From positions 31,197,501 through 31,261,500 of the forward strand of contig NC_091674.1 of the NCBI RefSeq assembly GCF_042453785.1: a DNA stretch of 64,000 bases, given 5' to 3'. How positions within the stretch are numbered: position 1 is the stretch's first letter; each line of letters starts with the position of its first letter. Below the pieces are notes generated by a model, which was not told where the DNA came from, made no database searches, and was given only the letters and a program-made list of their open reading frames with translations. Shown in pieces: positions 58,014 through 64,000 of the stretch. The stretch comes from Malus domestica. Its lineage: Eukaryota; Streptophyta; Magnoliopsida; Rosales; Rosaceae. Both the position numbers and the translations under genes were made by a program.

Positions 58014-58629
58014 TATGCTGCCAAGCCGAGTTGCCTAGCCTGCAGCCACGCCACCATACTGGACGACGCCATGGATCACATGCAATAGCCCCGTGGGCTT
58101 GCTACACTTGCCTTCGGCCTGGTTTGGGTTCTCATACGGTCCTAAAGTCTTAAGCCCACCAGCAGGCCTGCAGCCTTGCTAGGTTTGTCTCCACGTAAAA
58201 TGGCCCATTGCTAGCAAGCCCGATGCTTGCTGGGCTATGTCCTAGTGCACCGGCTAGCCTGTTTCGATTGATGAGCTTGTCCGAGTCTAGGCCCACGTTC
58301 AGAAGCCAGCCTTTAGCTAGGCTTCTGGCACCCAAGCCCAAAACCCGAAGCCAGCTCGTAGCTGGGCTTCGTCACACCCCACCCAGGCCGGCTCATGCTG
58401 GGTCTGCCTCCCTGCACTGGTTTTGGTCCAGTACCAGCAACCTTGCGCTGTTGGGCTTCATCCCAGACACGGCTCTAGGCCTGCATGCCCTTTCCCGTGC
58501 CCAAACAAGGCATGTAGCCACGCTGCAGGGCCTGCCCCTTATTGCAGCCAGCCCACGCGAGCTAGGCCGCATTGTTTTCGACCCCGATGCCATATTTTGG
58601 TCTCCCAGCTTCATAACCATACCCATATA
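58014..58629 (+). other. GC-rich block of unknown origin
   Basis: About 60 percent GC by eye, in a window otherwise near 35 percent. Many short repeats of AAGCCC, GGCCCA, AGCCAGC and GCTAGGC. It starts exactly at the end of the outer element and stops where the DUF789 fragment begins. Open frames exist (for example 58208-58630), but GC-rich DNA gives those by chance; no domain seen. Confidence 0.5.
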
Positions 58630-59178
58630 ACCATGCCCAGTTGTGTGAAGGATAGGATAGAACAGGATGATATATCAGTTCAGGCGAAGGACAACAAAGG
58701 ATTAGATCCAAGCGCTGGATTTCAGAGCAGCAAAGTAGAATGCATGACCTCTGAATCAGTTCCCAGCATGCAACTCTGTCCAAATGAAATGGCTTATCTT
58801 GAAAGCGTCGGTAATGGTGTCTCTCACGTGAAGAATCAAAGTGTAAGAAATGAGAGTAGCACAATGCAGTCTCCAGTTTACCTTGCTCATCTACATTGTA
58901 ATACAGCAAGTCAAGAAGTACAGAAAGAAACCTCTCTTGCGGAAAGCAGGCAAAACTATAGTACTTCTGGATCTTTTACGCACAAGTGGATGCCAATTGG
59001 GTTAAAGAATCCCGGATTGACAAACTCTACTGGATCTGGCAGTTCATCACTCGAAGATTCTGATGAGGCAGCTTCTAGGAGATGGACTCTTAAAGACACT
59101 GCTAAAGGGTACGCGGCTTTCAATACTCACAATCCTGTTTCTGATGTTGCAGTAGTGTGCCCAGGTCAAAGTTCTGGA
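58630..59178 (+). pseudogene. Duplicated fragment of the DUF789 gene
   Basis: Matches 38845-39415 of the large DUF789 gene (exon 3) at about 95 percent by eye: CVKDRIEQDDISVQAKDNKG, SSKVECMTSESVPSMQLCPN, SFTHKWMPIGLKNPGLTNST, ASRRWTLKDTAKGYAAFNTH. It lacks 33 bp present in the parent (residues around LATRSCSLPSC). Still open in frame. The Copia-like element cuts it at SG, and it resumes after 63967. No start, promoter or DUF789 domain in view, so treated as a gene fragment. Confidence 0.85.
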
Positions 59179-59367
59179 TGTAAGAATAAGCATAGCCTTT
59201 ATAATATACTTAGCCAAGAACACAAGAATTTAGCAACTAAATCACAACCAACGCATCAAATATGTTCTACATATGCAAATACTGAAGTAATATCTGCAAC
59301 ACGTACCTGCAGACTGTTTGACGAAGTTTTTCCCATGTGTGCTGTCAGAAGACAACAGATGGTGCAG

Positions 59368-59634
59368 CTCTGGATGTCATTGGAAGGCAGTCACAAGATA
59401 GTTGTATGCGTGTACTGTGGACACATAGACCTTATCATCTTCATCAGTACAAGTTGTCAAGATCTTAAAGAAACTCGACAGATTCTCGTTCTCCATAAGC
59501 CTCTCTGGTGAGATTCCATATTTATGGTTTTGCATTACAAGATAATCTGTACTCAACTTCTTAAGCAAGTCCGGAGGAAATCTTTGAAAAACAGTTCCTT
59601 CAATAACGGCGTTCTCGGTAAATTGTAAAGTTTG
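59368..59634 (-). pseudogene. GGH: Captured gamma-glutamyl hydrolase fragment, left LTR
   Basis: The minus strand reads TLQFTENAVIEGTVFQRFPP, then DLLKKLSTDYLVMQNHKYGI, SPERLMENENLSSFFKILTT, DEDDKVYVSTVHAYNYLVTA, FQ, stop, HPE. This is the family's C-terminal catalytic region, which normally continues F-Q-W-H-P-E; the Trp codon TGG is TGA here. Similarity ends right after HPE. The enzyme trims polyglutamate tails of folates in the vacuole. The fragment is ~90 codons with no start and no upstream Cys nucleophile region, so it is inactive. It is downstream of the LTR TATA box, hence inside any transcript. Confidence 0.85.
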
Positions 59635-59859
59635 TATGTTGTAGTGTATGTAACAAAGCCTTCCCGTAAGGCCTGAGATATGAAATTGATTTGAAAAGCT
59701 GCCGTGTTTCTAAGTTTAACATAGACATGTTCATGGATGAAGAAGCCATGGACGAATCTACACACAAGCTTCTCCTCTCTTGCAAAATCAAAAGTACTCA
59801 AACTAACAATAGGTCTTAGTTCAATATTGAGCGTATATTTTGTGAGAGCAGTGGCTTAT

Positions 59860-59870
59860 GTTTTTATACT
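59860..59870 (-). promoter_or_regulatory. TATA box in Copia-like LTR
   Basis: AGTATAAAAAC on the minus strand; the same box is at 63751-63761 in the 5' LTR, where it would drive the element's RNA. Confidence 0.7.
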
Positions 59871-60076
59871 AAACATAGATTGCCCTATTACAATCCTACA
59901 AGGAATACAAGACCAAATCCTTGTATAAGTATGAGTTCTATTCTCGAGCCAACAGTAGAGTTTCAATCCAAACCAAAGTTGAATTAACTCTTATAAACAC
60001 ATTAAGACATCTTTATACCAATCTGAAATAACAATGATTATTACTAAACTGTGAGAATCACACTCATACTCTAACA

Positions 60077-63056
60077 TTCTCCCACTTGAGTATGATTCAC
60101 AACAGTAAATAATCATCTCAAATTCAATATAAAGGTGATGACATAAGTCATTCATCAACACACTAGTACATAGACACAACCAGCTTACATAAACCAAAAC
60201 AATGAATTTATAATTGCCTATGCAACACAAAATACAGATTTAACTTACAAATCACAATGTCTAGTTCATGTTCATAGCAATGTATCTAAGCTTAAAAGTA
60301 AACCAAGACGTCTACTCCCACTCATATAGCCACAAAATCTTTTGGATAACAAAAGCTTAACCTCACATACAACTTACCTATGCATTTTAAAGTATTGAAC
60401 TTAAGAATCTTTTCTGTTACATCGCAGAATTAACTCAAAAGTCACAACATACTTAATTTGCACTTTGTAATTATGTGAACCAATATAGCAAAACCAAACC
60501 AATTTGCTCCCACTTAACTGGGCTATACTTAACACAAACAAGTTAAGTATAAGTTAATATCAACTGTATTAACTAATGGTCATTGCAATACACTGAATGT
60601 CTTATCAATGTGATCAATTGCCGCAACAAATATGCAAACAAATTCCATGATCACATTCATCCAATTTGTATTTACAACAATGTGATTTTACTTTACTAGA
60701 ACAAACACACAAATTGATTTGCTCCCACTATATCAAGTTAAGTTTAGTTCCAGCAAATAGCACTAAACTTCTCATTACTTAAACAAATTAAGTAACATAA
60801 ATAATTACCAATTGCTTCAATAAAACCATAATCTGGTTTTCAAGCATCCAAATGGATTATAATGGCCGGCCTAATTAACCTTATGCTTACATTCTTCTCC
60901 CACTTAAGCATAAGCAGAATGTACTGCACAGCCAATAAAGAAACCGGAGATATGAACCAATTGATTCCCGATTCCTTACCAATTGCATAATCTCAGTTTA
61001 GTCAAATACACCTAAACCATTATGCAAACAGTCTATGTATCAAAAGATAGTCACAATCCATTCGGAAAAACTTATCTCACATAAACCCAAAATCACTAGT
61101 TTCAACAATGATCAAAATCAGAATAGCAAGCACAATATTTTTGCATTCAATTTGATCCTAACTAGTTCAATATCCATCGAGCAAGATCGATCAAATTTTG
61201 ATAATGTCTGGATATATATCACAACAACATGTCTTGATTAAAACGAGATAATCAAGACCACTATTTCTTCTGGAGAACTCGAAGTTCATCTTCCTCCCTA
61301 TTTGTGATTTCAACCAAAATATAATAGCGGAAGCATGCATCATGAAATCACAAATATACATATACAATAAGCATGCATCGATATATACATGATAAGATTA
61401 GTCGACAATAATCCAAAAAAAAAAAATATTCATGCCTTTAATTCATTGTCAACACCATCATCAATTATATACAGATTCGTAAGCAAGTCCTTGGAGAAAA
61501 TAACGATAGCCACATATCATTAATCTTATGAATTTCCAATAAGATGACAAAATAATTATTTGCTTTCCGATTCATAATAGAATATATATATTGTAAATGG
61601 CTAAAAGTTTATTGTCACAAGACTCATTATAGGCAGTCAATAAAACATCTACCTTATATATTCATCTGTTCATATATATATATATTTTTTTTTTTTTGTA
61701 TGCATGCATGCATCAATATGCAGAGAAACTTATGCAAGTTCCATTTGATATATATAAAAACGCATGCCCATAATTACAACGTCTATGCACGAATGCTATC
61801 TCCATATATATACAGATTTCATTCAAATATGCTATTATGTATAAATCACAAAGCAATTTGCATCCACTTTATATATGCATTTATTTTTGTCGCTTTATAA
61901 TACCTCCTGACTTGCATATGATATGCAGTCAAATCCATTCCAACCCAAACTTGATATAAATCAAACCAATTGAAAATCAGGAATTGACACTAAGATGTGC
62001 ATGTGTAGCTCCCCGCAATTTAAATGTATCGAGATTCATACATGAAAAAATGCATACACATTGACTCTTTAATGAAAAATAGAAGAGTATATCTAGACAT
62101 ACACTAATTTATTTATGCAGCAAAGGATGATTCCAGACATCTCACATAAATCACAAGTTGGCATCTATAGGGATTTCGAGTTTAATCATGCCTTCACAAT
62201 ATATATAAATAAACAAGCATACTCGAAATAGCAAAAGCCCTAATTCATTATGCTCCAACTCATCGAACTATAATCACGCATATAGGAGAACAATTAATCA
62301 TGCATGTAACAGTGAAGTGAGTTACCTGAATGCATCATTGGACCCGTATTCGTCAACCCGATTGCAATTCCTTGGCTCCAAATCAACGAAATAAATTATC
62401 CATCAATGCTTGAGACCCATCCATATGGATTGCCATCACTCCAAATTCCTATGGACCTCGTACCATTGCAGATTATCGAAGTGCATTGCCATTGTTACAG
62501 TCGCGATTTCAATTGAAACATCAAAAACCAAAAGAAACAGCATGCGGGTCAATAAAATGCAAATAAAGTCTGTAAATATTTCATAAGCATTGTACGACAT
62601 CATGGTTTGAAAACCCAGAACATCTATCTATATTTATGACCATTATTAATACAAGAGAGATCAGAAAAACAGAAAATACCATAAGTTGCAGACATCATTA
62701 ACAACGCAACGGAAGCAATAGTTACCAGAAATATATAATTATATTTTGGTGAGATTTGATGTTAACAGATCACTTACATGGATCTTCTAGAGACAAACAA
62801 GATGAAGATGTCTGCAGACATGATCAAAAGATCGCTGGTTGTTTTCTTCTTTTGAATCGATAATGGTCATAAAACTTTTAAAAATAGTTTAAAGAACCCA
62901 GTTTTCTTTTGGGCAGCCAAGAGTCATTTAATAAAAAATTATTCGCACAAAACGACGTCGCATTCCTTGTTCTTCAGAAAACCAAATAGACAGACTTTAT
63001 ATGTTGCAGATTTTAGGAAATGATTTTTGATCGAATTTAGTTGTTAAATTCAATGG
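60077..63056 (-). other. Copia-like element, non-coding interior
   Basis: AT-rich. On the minus strand AGTGGGAG, as in the polypurine tract, recurs at about 60084, 60320, 60510, 60724 and 60900, suggesting repeated 3'-UTR modules. No frame with a gag, protease, integrase or RT motif. ATGCATGCAT-type phrases and poly-T at 61686-61697. Confidence 0.7.
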
Positions 63057-63069
63057 CTCTGATACCACA
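63057..63069 (-). other. Primer-binding site of the Copia-like element
   Basis: TGGTATCAGAGCC on the minus strand, separated from the LTR end by TG; complementary to the 3' end of initiator Met tRNA, the usual primer of plant Copia elements. Confidence 0.92.
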
Positions 63070-63967
63070 TGTAAGAATAAGCATAGCCTTTATAATATAC
63101 TTAGCCAAGAACACAAGAATTTAGCAACTAAATCACAACCAACGCATCAAATATGTTCTACATATGCAAATACTGAAGTAATATCTGCAACACGTACCTG
63201 CAGACTGTTTGACGAAGTTTTTCCCATGTGTGCTGTCAGAAGACAACAGATGGTGCAGCTCTGGATGTCATTGGAAGGCAGTCACAAGATAGTTGTATGC
63301 GTGTACTGTGGACACATAGACCTTATCATCTTCATCAGTACAAGTTGTCAAGATCTTAAAGAAACTCGACAGATTCTCGTTCTCCATAAGCCTCTCTGGT
63401 GAGATTCCATATTTATGGTTTTGCATTACAAGATAATCTGTACTCAACTTCTTAAGCAAGTCCGGAGGAAATCTTTGAAAAACAGTTCCTTCAATAACGG
63501 CGTTCTCGGTAAATTGTAAAGTTTGTATGTTGTAGTGTATGTAACAAAGCCTTCCCGTAAGGCCTGAGATATGAAATTGATTTGAAAAGCTGCCGTGTTT
63601 CTAAGTTTAACATAGACATGTTCATGGATGAAGAAGCCATGGACGAATCTACACACAAGCTTCTCCTCTCTTGCAAAATCAAAAGTACTCAAACTAACAA
63701 TAGGTCTTAGTTCAATATTGAGCGTATATTTTGTGAGAGCAGTGGCTTATGTTTTTATACTAAACATAGATTGCCCTATTACAATCCTACAAGGAATACA
63801 AGACCAAATCCTTGTATAAGTATGAGTTCTATTCTCGAGCCAACAGTAGAGTTTCAATCCAAACCAAAGTTGAATTAACTCTTATAAACACATTAAGACA
63901 TCTTTATACCAATCTGAAATAACAATGATTATTACTAAACTGTGAGAATCACACTCATACTCTAACA
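63070..63967 (-). repeat. Copia-like element, 5' LTR
   Basis: 898 bp, apparently identical to 59179-60076. Confidence 0.95.
63259..63525 (-). pseudogene. GGH: Captured gamma-glutamyl hydrolase fragment, right LTR
   Basis: Same as the left-LTR copy, offset by 3891 bases, including the TGA in place of the conserved Trp. Its presence in both LTRs shows that the capture preceded, and was copied by, the last transposition. Confidence 0.85.
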
Positions 63968-64000
63968 CTGGAGACTTAACTTGTTCTTCCAACGGATTCG
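63968..64000 (+). pseudogene. DUF789 fragment, continuation after insertion
   Basis: CTGGAGACTTAACTTGTTCT onward matches the parent gene at 39412-39444 and continues the fragment cut at 59178, after the second copy of the target site. Runs off the window. Confidence 0.85.

Larger units (their letters stand above)
59179..60076 (-). repeat. Copia-like element, 3' LTR
   Basis: 898 bp, TGTAAGAATAAGCATAGCCT to ACTCTAACA on the plus strand. Contains the captured hydrolase fragment and a TATA box. Confidence 0.95.
59179..63967 (-). mobile_element. Very young non-autonomous Copia-like LTR element
   Basis: 4789 bp with 898-bp LTRs (59179-60076 and 63070-63967) that I could not tell apart by eye. Perfect 5-bp target duplication CTGGA (59174-59178 and 63968-63972). 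Next to the right LTR the minus strand has TGGTATCAGAGCC, the initiator-Met tRNA primer site; next to the left LTR it has the polypurine tract CAAGTGGGAGAA. The inner 3 kb (60077-63069) has no frame above ~70 residues, so no gag or pol. It depends on proteins from another element. Confidence 0.92.

Noticed and set aside
58423-59511. 362-residue plus-strand frame as one gene
   Set aside because: It crosses three unrelated pieces (GC-rich block, DUF789 fragment, LTR). Kept only as a possible chimeric frame in the findings.
59553-59801. 82-residue minus-strand frame in the LTR as a protein
   Set aside because: It overlaps the captured hydrolase fragment in another frame and matches nothing I know.
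1-64000. CRISPR arrays, operons, bacterial ribosome-binding sites, tRNA genes
   Set aside because: The DNA is plant nuclear; the tandem arrays lack spacer structure, and no complete tRNA cloverleaf was seen (only SINE A/B boxes).

Overview
The window is nuclear DNA from a flowering plant. Evidence: intron-containing genes with GT-AG splice sites, plant-only families (R2R3-MYB, PPR, germin-like protein, DUF789, plant-type glutamate decarboxylase), a plastid-derived 23S rRNA fragment, Helitrons, MITEs, a SINE and nested LTR retrotransposons. The repeat style and gene similarity suggest Rosaceae, perhaps the apple/pear tribe; this is inferred from general familiarity, not from a search.

Genic half (1-45 kb). 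The 3' end of an NRDE2 gene runs off the left edge (+). Then come a subgroup-21 R2R3-MYB gene (-, three exons), about 7 kb of repeat-studded intergenic DNA, a decayed DNA polymerase epsilon subunit 2 (DPB2/POLE2) pseudogene (-), an intronless mitochondrial-type PPR gene (-), a six-exon glutamate decarboxylase gene (-) with a Mutator-like MITE in an intron, a D-cysteine desulfhydrase tandem pair (-; the left copy is broken and partial, the right copy is a complete ten-exon gene), a large six-exon DUF789 gene (+), and a two-exon germin-like protein gene (-) flanked by duplicated non-coding segments.

Retrotransposon half (45-64 kb). An old Tat-like Gypsy element (45963-58008, target-site duplication CACAC) is heavily deleted. 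It contains a young 8.9-kb non-autonomous element (47571-56425, 512-bp LTRs, target-site duplication CACTC). The young element has a gag gene on the minus strand and, on the plus strand, antisense reading frames; it has no recognisable pol. The right LTR remnant of the outer element carries two adjacent hAT-type MITEs. Next are a GC-rich block and a duplicated fragment of the DUF789 gene, which is split by a very young 4.8-kb non-autonomous Copia-like element (59179-63967, 898-bp LTRs that look identical, target-site duplication CTGGA). Both LTRs of that Copia-like element carry a captured, stop-containing piece of a gamma-glutamyl hydrolase gene.

The host genes belong to unrelated pathways (RNA surveillance, transcription control, organelle RNA processing, GABA synthesis, cysteine catabolism, cell-wall protein), as is usual on a plant chromosome; there is no operon-like logic. 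The most distinctive biology is in the retroelements: gene-fragment capture inside LTRs, an antisense coding frame with a repression-motif-like N-terminus, exon-like tandem repeats, and three layers of nested insertion. Splice sites were placed by eye from GT-AG and reading-frame continuity.
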